Source of the DNA: Sphingomonas aracearum | GTDB lineage: Bacteria; Pseudomonadota; Alphaproteobacteria; Sphingomonadales; Sphingomonadaceae | Assembly (NCBI RefSeq): GCF_003345355.1 | Contig: NZ_QQNB01000002.1 | Span: 434,001 to 498,000, forward strand | Direction: 5' to 3' | DNA length: 64,000 nt | In this document: positions 52,256 through 59,303 of the stretch, piece after piece | Position numbering within the stretch: position 1 is the first letter of the stretch | How the letters are laid out: every line of letters begins with the position of its first letter | The notes under the pieces: model-generated | What the model was told of the DNA's origin: nothing | Seen by the model: only the letters and a program-made list of their open reading frames with translations | Databases searched by the model: none | Translations under genes and position numbers: made by a program

Positions 52256-53418
52256 CGGGCGAGCTTCGCGCGCTCACCTCCGCGCGCGGGATCGCGGCGT
52301 GGTGGATCGTGCTCTACCATATCCGGGGCAGCATTGCAGGGCTGCCGGCGGGAGCGGAAGCGGTGCTCGCCAAGGGTTACCTGGCGGTGGACTTCTTCTT
52401 CCTCCTGTCCGGCTTCGTGATCTGGCTGGCCTGGGGCGAGCGGTTGCGCAAGAGCGGGCCGGCGGGCGTGCCGGCGTTCCTGAAGAAGCGGGTGGCGCGG
52501 ATCTGGCCGCTGCACCTGTTCACCCTGGCCGGCGCGGTGGCGCTGGCGGCGCTGTTGCAGATCACCCGTCGCGCCGATCCGGTGAGCTTCCCCTGGGCGC
52601 AACTGCCGCTCCACGTGCTGCTGGTGCAGAATTGGGGCTTCACCGACCGGCTGGCATGGAACGATCCGGCGTGGTCGATCTCGGCGGAGCTGGGCGCGTA
52701 CCTCTTGTTCCCGCTGCTGGTGCTCGCCGTGGACTGGCGGCGGCTGCCGGCACCGGCCGTGCTGGCGGCGGTGGCGGCGGCGTTTGTGCTGCTGGCGAGC
52801 GCGATGGCGCCGGCGCTGACGCTGGGCACCGACATCGCGCGGTTCGGACTGGTGCGCTGCCTGTGCGAGTTCGCCGCCGGAACCGCGATGTGCGCGCTGT
52901 GGCTGCGCTGGCGGGAGCGGCCGCGAGTGGCGCTGGGCTGTGCGGGCGTCGCCGGATCGTGCGCGATCGCCTGGGCGCTGGGCGTGCCGGAGACGCTCGC
53001 GGTGCCGCCGACCTTTGCCGCGCTGCTGCTCGCGCTGGCGCTGACATCGGGACGGGCGGGCAATCCGCTGGAGGCGCGCTGGCTGCACTGGCTGGGGGAG
53101 GTGAGCTATGCGACCTATCTCAGCCATTTCCTGCTGTGGCGCGGGTTCAAGCTGGTGGCGGTGCGCGACGCGGACGCGGTGCCGCCGGGGATGATCGCGG
53201 CGTTCCTGCTGCTGGTGCTGATCGCGTCGGGGCTGCTGTATCGGTGGGTGGAGCGCCCGGGGCAACGCTTGGTGAACGGCTGGCGGCTTTTCCCTGCCCC
53301 GCTCGCTGCTACCCGTCACCCCGGACTCGTTCCGGGGTCCACCGCGCCGCAAGGACATCGCTCCGAACCGAAGGTCGTCGCCCAGGGACGGGTGGACCCC
53401 GGCACAAGGCCGGGGTGA
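52252..53418 (+). CDS. Membrane acyltransferase (acyltransferase-3/OafA family)
   Basis: 388 aa from a GTG overlapping the ligase stop. About ten membrane segments. Motifs: TSARGIAAWWIVLYHIRGSI (His of the active site), VDFFFLLSGFVIWLAW, DPAWSISAELGAYLLFPLLV and GEVSYATYLSHFLLWR. Likely adds acyl groups to the glycan handled by the neighbouring ligase. The last 35 residues or so are coded by a family-A REP pair (PGLVPGSTAP, VDPGTRPG), so the natural C-terminus was extended by the repeat. Confidence 0.85.
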   Translation: MTGELRALTSARGIAAWWIVLYHIRGSIAGLPAGAEAVLAKGYLAVDFFFLLSGFVIWLAWGERLRKSGPAGVPAFLKKRVARIWPLHLFTLAGAVALAALLQITRRADPVSFPWAQLPLHVLLVQNWGFTDRLAWNDPAWSISAELGAYLLFPLLVLAVDWRRLPAPAVLAAVAAAFVLLASAMAPALTLGTDIARFGLVRCLCEFAAGTAMCALWLRWRERPRVALGCAGVAGSCAIAWALGVPETLAVPPTFAALLLALALTSGRAGNPLEARWLHWLGEVSYATYLSHFLLWRGFKLVAVRDADAVPPGMIAAFLLLVLIASGLLYRWVERPGQRLVNGWRLFPAPLAATRHPGLVPGSTAPQGHRSEPKVVAQGRVDPGTRPG

Positions 53419-53419
53419 C
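53315..53419. repeat. REP-type palindromic repeat pair (family A) inside the acyltransferase 3' end
   Basis: GTCACCCCGGACTCGTTCCG at 53315-53334 and, inverted, CCCCGGCACAAGGCCGGGGT ending near 53417. Same arms as 35543-35646. It supplies the stop codon of the acyltransferase gene. Confidence 0.65.
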
Positions 53420-53447
53420 GAACAAGGCCTGACCGAGCTGTTGGGGC

Positions 53448-54002
53448 TCAGGCCTCTTCCAGCTCTTCGCTCAGCGCCTTGAGGATCGCCTCGTTGAAGG
53501 CGGGGATGTCGTCCGGCTTGCGGCTGGTGATGAAATTGCCGTCGACCACCACCTGCTCGTCCACCGTCTCCGCGCCGGCATTTTCCAGATCGGTGCGGAG
53601 AGACGGCCAGCTGGTGAGGCGGCGGCCGTCCACCACATCGGCTTCCACCAGCAGCCACGGGCCGTGGCAGATCGCGGCGATCAGCTTGCCGTCGTCGGCG
53701 AACTCCTCGGCGATCTCCACGGCGCGGTCGTTCATGCGCAGCTTGTCCGGATTGCCGACCCCGCCGGGCAGCAGCAGGGCGGTGTAATCGTCGGTATCGA
53801 CGTCCTCGACCGTGAGATCGGGCACGATGGTGCGGCCGAGCTGCGTGTCGTGCACCATGCCCTGGATCGGATCGGTCTTGATGCTGGCGAGCGTTACCTT
53901 CACGCCGGCATCCAGCAGCGCCTGGCGGGGATCGAACAGCTCGGCTTCCTCGAAACCGTCGGTGGCTAGGATCAGGACGTGCGCGTTGGAGAGATCGGCC
54001 AT
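53448..54002 (-). CDS. DJ-1/PfpI-family protein (YhbO-like)
   Basis: 184 aa. HVLILATDGFEEAELFDPRQ at the N-terminus with the conserved Glu; LLLPGGVGNPDKLRM; nucleophile Cys in LIAAICHGPWLLVEADVV; SWPSLRTDLENAGAETVDEQ near the end. Families of this type include deglycase or chaperone-like stress proteins. Divergent from topoisomerase IB. Confidence 0.88.
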   Translation of the reverse strand: MADLSNAHVLILATDGFEEAELFDPRQALLDAGVKVTLASIKTDPIQGMVHDTQLGRTIVPDLTVEDVDTDDYTALLLPGGVGNPDKLRMNDRAVEIAEEFADDGKLIAAICHGPWLLVEADVVDGRRLTSWPSLRTDLENAGAETVDEQVVVDGNFITSRKPDDIPAFNEAILKALSEELEEA

Positions 54003-54115
54003 GGGAGATTCCTGTGCTTGGGGGGAGCCGTCTCAACGATCGTCGGCCACGCCCGTTGCGGAACCACGCGCGGTTTCAGGAACGAAGCGACGGGGTGCGC
54101 ATTTTCGACGGTACG

Positions 54116-55141
54116 ATGGCCGAACCCTCTTGCACCGCCTGCAGCTATTCCGACGACAGCGATCCCGGCATCACCCGCAAGCCCGCGCGCCATGGCGGCT
54201 GGGCCTATTACGACGCGGACGGCGCGCGCATCACCGATCGGGAGGAGATCGACCGGCTGAACGCGGTGGGCCTGCCGCCCGCCTATACCGATTGCTGGTT
54301 CTGCCCGGACCCGAACGGGCACATCCAGGCGGTGGGCTGGGACGAGAAGGGCCGCAAGCAATATCGCTACCACACCACCTTTCGCGAACAGCAGGAAAGC
54401 GCGAAATACGAGCTGTGCGCGCCGTTCGGCCGCGCGCTGACGAAGCTGCGCGCGCGGGTGGAACGCGACCTGGCGCAGCGCCGGCACAGCAAGGAGCGCA
54501 CGGTGGCCGCGGTGGTGCGCCTGCTGGATACCGAGGCGCTCAGGATCGGCAACGAGACCTATGCCAAGGCGAACAAGAGCTACGGCCTGACCACGCTCAG
54601 GGACCAGCATGCCGAGTTCAAGGGCGGCACCCTGAGCCTGGAATACAAGGCGAAATCGGGCAAGATCCGCAAGCTGAAGATCACCGACCGCAGCCTCGCG
54701 CGGTTCGTCAAGAAGTGCCAGGACCTGCCGGGGCAGCAGCTGTTCCAGTATGTCGGCGCGGACGGCGAGCCGCACGGCGTCACCTCGTCGGACGTCAACG
54801 CCTATATCAAGGAAGCGACCGGCGGCGAGTTCACCGCCAAGCATTTCCGCACCTGGGGCGCCAGCGTCGTGGCGTTCGAGACGCTGGCGAGCGCGCCGGC
54901 GCCGATCGGGCTGAAGACGCTGCTGGAGCCGGTCACGGAGAAGCTGGGCAACACGCCGGCGATCGCGCGCAAATCCTATGTCCACCCGACCCTGATCGAG
55001 CTGGGCAAGGACAAGGCGGCACAGGCGGCGTTCAAGGCCGGGCTCAAGCTGCCGCGATCCACGCAGTATCTGACCCGCTACGAACGCGGGTTGATCGACT
55101 TTCTGGAACAGGGGCAGGCGACGGAGCGTAAAGCGGCCTGA
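54116..55141 (+). CDS. DNA topoisomerase IB (poxvirus-type)
   Basis: 341 aa from MAEPSCTACSYSDDSDPGIT (ATG 54116). Eukaryote/poxvirus-like type IB enzyme: RLNAVGLPPAYTDCWFCPDP, VRLLDTEALRIGNETYAKAN with the active-site Arg, SYGLTTLRDQHAEF, KHFRTWGASV with His/Arg, and the Tyr nucleophile in IARKSYVHPTLI. Relaxes supercoils. Overlaps the MscS gene by one base. Confidence 0.93.
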   Translation: MAEPSCTACSYSDDSDPGITRKPARHGGWAYYDADGARITDREEIDRLNAVGLPPAYTDCWFCPDPNGHIQAVGWDEKGRKQYRYHTTFREQQESAKYELCAPFGRALTKLRARVERDLAQRRHSKERTVAAVVRLLDTEALRIGNETYAKANKSYGLTTLRDQHAEFKGGTLSLEYKAKSGKIRKLKITDRSLARFVKKCQDLPGQQLFQYVGADGEPHGVTSSDVNAYIKEATGGEFTAKHFRTWGASVVAFETLASAPAPIGLKTLLEPVTEKLGNTPAIARKSYVHPTLIELGKDKAAQAAFKAGLKLPRSTQYLTRYERGLIDFLEQGQATERKAA

Positions 55142-56340
55142 TGAGTGCCAAGAACAAGACCGCTCCCGTCCTCCAGATCGACCCCGCCGACATCCACCAG
55201 CAGGTAAGCAGCCTGTGGCGGTCCAGCACGGTGTGGCTGCAGGCGCATTGGTTGCAGATCCTGATCGCCGTGGGGATCGGCGCGGTGATCGTCATTGCGC
55301 TCAACGCGCTGCGCTCGCTCGGCGCGCGCCTGTGCTCCCGCGGGGGCAGCGACGAGGAAAAACGGCGCACCGGCTGGTACACGATCCTCGGCCGCGCGAT
55401 CACGCGCACCAACAACTTCTTCATCGTGATGCTCGCGGCCAAGCTGGTGTCCGGTTACGCCGCGACGCCGCCCGAACTGTCGCAGACGATCAATTTCCTG
55501 TTCACGGTGGCGGCCACGTTCCAGGTCGCGATCTGGGCGCGCGAGATCATCCTGGGCGCGATCGAGCATCGCACCTCGTCCGATACCTATCATGGCGAAG
55601 CGCTGATGACGGCGATGGGGCTGATCCGCCTGCTCGTCAGCTTTGCGGTGTTCGCCATCGCCTTCGTGGTGGTGCTGGACAATCTGGGCGTGAACGTCAC
55701 CGGGCTGGTGGCGGGCCTGGGCGTGGGCGGCATCGCCATCGGTCTGGCCGCGCAAGGCATCTTCGGCGACCTGTTCGCGGCGCTCGCCATCATCTTCGAC
55801 CGGCCGTTCCGCCGCGGGGACAAGATCAGCTTCGGCAGCCATTCCGGCATCATCGAGGCGATCGGGCTGAAGTCCACCCGCATCCGCGCCTATACCGGCG
55901 AGCTGATCGTCATCAGCAACAAGAACCTGCTCGACAAGGAAATCCTGAACGTCACCACCCGCAACCATACGCGGGTGAGCCTGACGGTGGGCGTCGCCTA
56001 TGAAACCCCGCCCGAGGTGCTGGAGCGCGTGCCCGGCATGCTCAAGGAGCTGATCGAGGCGGAGGGCGCGACCGCCGCGCGTGCCGGGTTCGAGAGCTTC
56101 GGCGCGAGCAGCCTGGATTTCGCGATCCAGTTCGACGTGCCCGGCGACGACTGGGGCACCGCGCACGGCGTGCGCAACCGCCTGCTCGTGTCCATCCTGC
56201 GACGGTTCGCCGACGAAGGCATCTCGATCCCCTACCCCACGCAGACGACGTTCACCGCGGCGCCCGACGGTCACCTGGTGATGCCGTATCCGGACGTGCA
56301 GCCAGTCAAGCGGGTCGATCTGCAACCGGAAGAGCGGTAA
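55141..56340 (+). CDS. MscS-family mechanosensitive channel
   Basis: 399 aa. About four membrane segments; the pore helix and beta domain are NLGVNVTGLVAGLGVGGIAI, then GLAAQGIFGDLFAALAIIFD, FRRGDKISFG and IEAIGLKSTRIRAYTGELIV. Releases solutes on osmotic downshift. The start ATG lies on the stop of the topoisomerase gene, so the two are co-translated. Confidence 0.92.
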   Translation: MSAKNKTAPVLQIDPADIHQQVSSLWRSSTVWLQAHWLQILIAVGIGAVIVIALNALRSLGARLCSRGGSDEEKRRTGWYTILGRAITRTNNFFIVMLAAKLVSGYAATPPELSQTINFLFTVAATFQVAIWAREIILGAIEHRTSSDTYHGEALMTAMGLIRLLVSFAVFAIAFVVVLDNLGVNVTGLVAGLGVGGIAIGLAAQGIFGDLFAALAIIFDRPFRRGDKISFGSHSGIIEAIGLKSTRIRAYTGELIVISNKNLLDKEILNVTTRNHTRVSLTVGVAYETPPEVLERVPGMLKELIEAEGATAARAGFESFGASSLDFAIQFDVPGDDWGTAHGVRNRLLVSILRRFADEGISIPYPTQTTFTAAPDGHLVMPYPDVQPVKRVDLQPEER

Positions 56341-56507
56341 GCGATTCGACGGCGTCCTCAAGCCGGTTTTGAAGATCGGGTTCGGCGCCGGTGGCCAGCC
56401 TTCCGTTACGTTTGCTGTCGCTTTGGAGATTGCGGTCGGGGCGGGCTTGCGTCCGCGCGGCGGCAGTGCCATTTGCGCGCTCACTCCATCGCTGAAAGGG
56501 AACTCGC

Positions 56508-56966
56508 GTGGCCGCCATTTCGATCCAGGATTATGCCCAGCAGATCGGCACGGAGCGCGTGTCGGACTGGGTCGAGGTGACGCAGGAGATGATCAACACC
56601 TTCGCCGATGCGACGGGCGATCACCAGTTCATCCACGTGAACCCGGAGATGGCGAAGATGACGCCGTTCGGCGGCACCATCGCCCACGGCTTCCTGACGC
56701 TGTCGCTGATGCCGCTCCTGTCGTCCAAGGTCGCCGACCAGCCGCAGATCGAGGGGCTGAAGATGGGCATCAACTATGGCGGCAACAAAACCCGCTTCAT
56801 CACGCCGGTGCCGTCGGGCGCGCGGGTGCGCGGGCGCTTTAAGCTGCTGGAGCTGGCCGAGAAGAAGCCGAACCAGTGGCAGCAGACCACCGAGTTCACC
56901 GTGGAGATCGAGGGCCGCGACAAGCCGGCGCTGATCGCCGAGTGGATGAGCATGCTGTTCGTGTGA
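56508..56966 (+). CDS. MaoC-family (R)-specific enoyl-CoA hydratase-like dehydratase
   Basis: 152 aa from GTG 56508. Hydratase-2 motif FADATGDHQFIHVNPEMAKM with catalytic Asp/His, then TPFGGTIAHGFLTLSLMPLL. Hydrates enoyl-CoA to (R)-3-hydroxyacyl-CoA, an entry to PHA or beta-oxidation. AAAGGGAA stands before the start. The thiolase gene follows after 56 bases in the same direction. Confidence 0.9.
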   Translation: MAAISIQDYAQQIGTERVSDWVEVTQEMINTFADATGDHQFIHVNPEMAKMTPFGGTIAHGFLTLSLMPLLSSKVADQPQIEGLKMGINYGGNKTRFITPVPSGARVRGRFKLLELAEKKPNQWQQTTEFTVEIEGRDKPALIAEWMSMLFV

Positions 56967-57022
56967 GTTTCGCGGGCGCCCCCGGGCGCCTCCTCCCCCT
57001 TCCCTTGCAGAGGATATGATCC

Positions 57023-58201
57023 ATGCGTTCCGCCGTTATCGTCTCCACCGCCCGTACCCCCATCGGTCGCGCCTATCGCGGTGCGTTCAACAACACGCCC
57101 TCGCCCACGCTGGCCAGCCATTCGATCAAGGCGGCCGTCGAGCGTGCGAAGATCGATCCGGCCGAGGTGCAGGACGTGGTGTTCGGCGCCGCGCTGCAGC
57201 AGGGCGTGCAGGCGGGCAACATCGCGCGCCTGGCGGGTCTTCGCGCCGGCCTGCCGGTGACGGTCGCCGGCATGAGCCTGGATCGCCAGTGCGCGTCCGG
57301 CCTGATGGCGATCGCCACGGCGGCCAAGGAGATCATCGTCGACAACATGGACGTCGCCATCGGCGGCGGCGTGGAGAGCATCTCCATGGTGCAGACGCCG
57401 CAGATGCGCGTCGGCCGTGACGACGAGCTGCTGGCGATGCACAAGGACGTGTACATGCCGATGCTGCAGACCGCCGAGGTGGTCGCCAAGCGCTATGGCA
57501 TCAGCCGCGAGGAATGCGATCAGTATGCGCTCCAGTCGCAGCAGCGCACCGCCGCCGCGCAGGCCGCCGGCCTGTTCGACCAGGAGATCGTGCCGGTGAC
57601 CGCGACCATGGCAGTGACCAACAAGGAGACCAAGGAGGTCTCGCACAAGGAAACGACGCTCACCAAGGACGAGGGCAACCGGCCCGAGACCAACATCGAC
57701 GGGCTGCGCGCGTTGCAGCCGGTGCTGGGCCCGGATTTCACGGTCACCGCCGGCAACGCCTCGCAGCTGTCGGACGGCTCGTCGGCCAGCGTGCTGATGG
57801 AAGAGAAGCTGGCTGAACAGCGCGGCCTCACCCCGCTTGGCCGCTATGTCGGCATGGCGGTGGCGGGCACCGAGCCGGACGAGATGGGCATCGGCCCGGT
57901 TTATGCCATTCCGAAGCTACTCGAGCGTTTCAACCTCAAGATGGACGATATCGGCCTGTGGGAGCTGAACGAGGCGTTCGCCGTGCAGGTGCTGTATTGC
58001 CGCGACAAGCTGGGCATTCCGGACGAGCTGCTCAACGTTAACGGTGGCTCCATCTCCATCGGGCATCCCTATGGCATGACGGGCGCGCGCTGCACCGGCC
58101 ATGCCCTGATCGAGGGCAAGCGCCGCGGGGCCAAGCATGTGGTCGTCACCATGTGCGTGGGCGGCGGCATGGGCGCGGCCGGCCTGTTCGAGGTCCTGTA
58201 A
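57023..58201 (+). CDS. Acetyl-CoA C-acyltransferase (thiolase)
   Basis: 392 aa. Catalytic Cys90 in [13 protein letters not shown]; His in [20 protein letters not shown]; second Cys in [17 protein letters not shown]. The N-terminal [20 protein letters not shown] is typical. Degradative or biosynthetic direction cannot be told from the sequence; the MaoC neighbour suggests fatty-acid or PHA metabolism. A strong terminator follows. Confidence 0.93.
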   Translation: MRSAVIVSTARTPIGRAYRGAFNNTPSPTLASHSIKAAVERAKIDPAEVQDVVFGAALQQGVQAGNIARLAGLRAGLPVTVAGMSLDRQCASGLMAIATAAKEIIVDNMDVAIGGGVESISMVQTPQMRVGRDDELLAMHKDVYMPMLQTAEVVAKRYGISREECDQYALQSQQRTAAAQAAGLFDQEIVPVTATMAVTNKETKEVSHKETTLTKDEGNRPETNIDGLRALQPVLGPDFTVTAGNASQLSDGSSASVLMEEKLAEQRGLTPLGRYVGMAVAGTEPDEMGIGPVYAIPKLLERFNLKMDDIGLWELNEAFAVQVLYCRDKLGIPDELLNVNGGSISIGHPYGMTGARCTGHALIEGKRRGAKHVVVTMCVGGGMGAAGLFEVL

Positions 58202-58230
58202 CCAGTTACCGCGACGAGCGGGAGGAGAGG

Positions 58231-58268
58231 GGGGCGGAGCGGCCGGAAACGGGCCGCCCGCCCCTTTT
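58231..58268 (+). terminator. Rho-independent terminator after the thiolase gene
   Basis: GC-rich hairpin: GGGGCGGAGCGGCC, loop GGAAAC, GGGCCGCCCGCCCC, then TTTT, starting 30 bases after the stop. Confidence 0.8.
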
Positions 58269-58341
58269 CTGTTGCTTGAACAAGACGGCTGTTCGGATTA
58301 TCTTCTAGGCACGGCGTAAGGACATTCCGCCGCCTTTCTGT

Positions 58342-58371
58342 GAGCCCCGGTCGTGTCGGCGATCGGGGCTC
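58342..58371. terminator. Hairpin between the peptide gene copies
   Basis: GAGCCCCG ... CGGGGCTC, 8-bp perfect stem with a 14-base loop, followed by AAATCGTTT. Possible terminator or part of an RNA structure. Confidence 0.5.
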
Positions 58372-58380
58372 AAATCGTTT

Positions 58381-58406
58381 GGGGCACGGATGTCGGTCCG
58401 TGCCCC
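58381..58406. terminator. Strong hairpin downstream of the small peptide gene
   Basis: GGGGCACGGA-TGTCGG-TCCGTGCCCC, a perfect 10-bp stem with a 6-base loop, 9 bases after the stop of the minus-strand peptide gene. On the minus strand it is followed by AAACGATTT rather than a long T run. Confidence 0.6.
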
Positions 58407-58415
58407 GCCCGGCAC

Positions 58416-58508
58416 CTAGTCCCTGCGTCTCACTTCGATGATCTTCACGACAAGCGTCGCAAAGGCGAAGAGCACGCCCAGGAACAGGCACAGATCGGCG
58501 AAGGACAT
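58416..58508 (-). CDS. 30-aa hydrophobic peptide, possible type I toxin-like or small membrane protein
   Basis: MSFADLCLFLGVLFAFATLV, then VKIIEVRRRD: one membrane helix and a short basic tail. The layout resembles small holin-like toxins or other single-span micropeptides, but no family can be named. AAAGGTGGATGGA precedes the ATG. Strong hairpins stand downstream and a decayed copy of the leader and start lies beyond them, supporting a real, duplicated unit. Confidence 0.5.
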   Translation of the reverse strand: MSFADLCLFLGVLFAFATLVVKIIEVRRRD

Positions 58509-58620
58509 TCCATCCACCTTTCTGTTGTGACGGCAGGATTGCCGCCGCTTCCGATATGACCGGAACAAATCGGGGCCGCAACCCGCCGCGTTGCCGGCAC
58601 GCTGTGGATTGCCTGGAAGT

Positions 58621-58645
58621 GGAAACCTCCGCCCGCGCGAACGTT
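58621..58645 (+). promoter_or_regulatory. EcfG-like promoter (GGAAA-N16-CGTT)
   Basis: GGAAA (58621-58625), 16 bases, CGTT (58642-58645), 29 bases before the ATG of the PNPOx-like stress gene. One mismatch from consensus. Confidence 0.45.
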
Positions 58646-58674
58646 CTCCTGCCGAACCGAAAAGGAGACGGGAC

Positions 58675-59178
58675 ATGGCCGAGGTGCAGAACACGAACGT
58701 GGAAGAGATCAAGACCACCTTCTGGCAGAAGGTCGCCGACAGCCCCTACATGATGGTCGGCCTGATGGACGGCCAGCATAGCGAACCGCTGACGGCGCAG
58801 CTCGACAAGGATCAGGTCGACACCCTGTTCTTCTTCGTCGGCAAGGACAATCGCGCGGCCAAGGGCGGCCCGGCAATGGTGCAGTTCGTGTCCAAGGGCC
58901 ACGACTTCTTCGCCTGCCTGGCCGGCAACGCCAGCATCCAGAACGACCGCGCGCTGATCGACAAGCTGTGGGACAAGCAGGTCGAGGCCTGGTTTCCGGG
59001 CGGCAAGGAAGATCCGAACCTCGCGCTGCTGCGCATCGACATCGAGAGCGCCGAACTCTGGGAAACCGACGTGTCGATCAGCGGCCGGGTGAAGATGCTG
59101 TTCGGCGGGACGATCACCGCCAGCGAGAGCAGCAGCCACGCCAAGGTGGCGACCACCGCGGAGGGCAGCCCCGCCTGA
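58675..59178 (+). CDS. Pyridoxamine-5'-phosphate-oxidase-like general stress protein
   Basis: 167 aa from MAEVQNTNVEEIKTTFWQKV, with AAAGGAG before the ATG. Split-barrel flavin fold: MMVGLMDGQHSEPLTAQLDK, LFFFVGKDNRAAKGGPAMVQ, FVSKGHDFFACLAGNASIQN and WFPGGKEDPNLALLRIDIES, as in general stress protein 26 homologues. Probably binds flavin; substrate unknown. The EcfG-like promoter fits a stress role. Confidence 0.85.
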   Translation: MAEVQNTNVEEIKTTFWQKVADSPYMMVGLMDGQHSEPLTAQLDKDQVDTLFFFVGKDNRAAKGGPAMVQFVSKGHDFFACLAGNASIQNDRALIDKLWDKQVEAWFPGGKEDPNLALLRIDIESAELWETDVSISGRVKMLFGGTITASESSSHAKVATTAEGSPA

Positions 59179-59303
59179 GCGAGGGAGCGGCCGCCCGCCC
59201 GCTCACTCCGAACCCGCGCCGGCCACGCTTTCTCCCACAAGGGGCAAGCGAGGCCGGGTAGGTACCGAAACTCACCTGAACGGCGTTCTTGCCCGCCCGG
59301 CGA

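Larger units (their letters stand above)
58318..58525 (-). repeat. Tandem duplicate leaders of a small hydrophobic-peptide gene
   Basis: AAGGACATTCC-N4-CCTTTCTGT at 58318-58341 recurs as AAGGACATTCC-N5-CCTTTCTGT at 58501-58525. On the minus strand each gives ACAGAAAGG, a short spacer and GGAATGTCCTT, i.e. ribosome site plus ATG. The copy at 58508 opens a 30-codon frame; the copy at 58325 opens only MSLRRA, a decayed version. Confidence 0.65.

Noticed and set aside
54003..54115. EcfG-type promoters for the PfpI gene (GCAAC-N16-CGTT) or topoisomerase IB
   Set aside because: The first has a mismatch at a key -35 base and the second lacks a correctly spaced CGTT; not strong enough to call.
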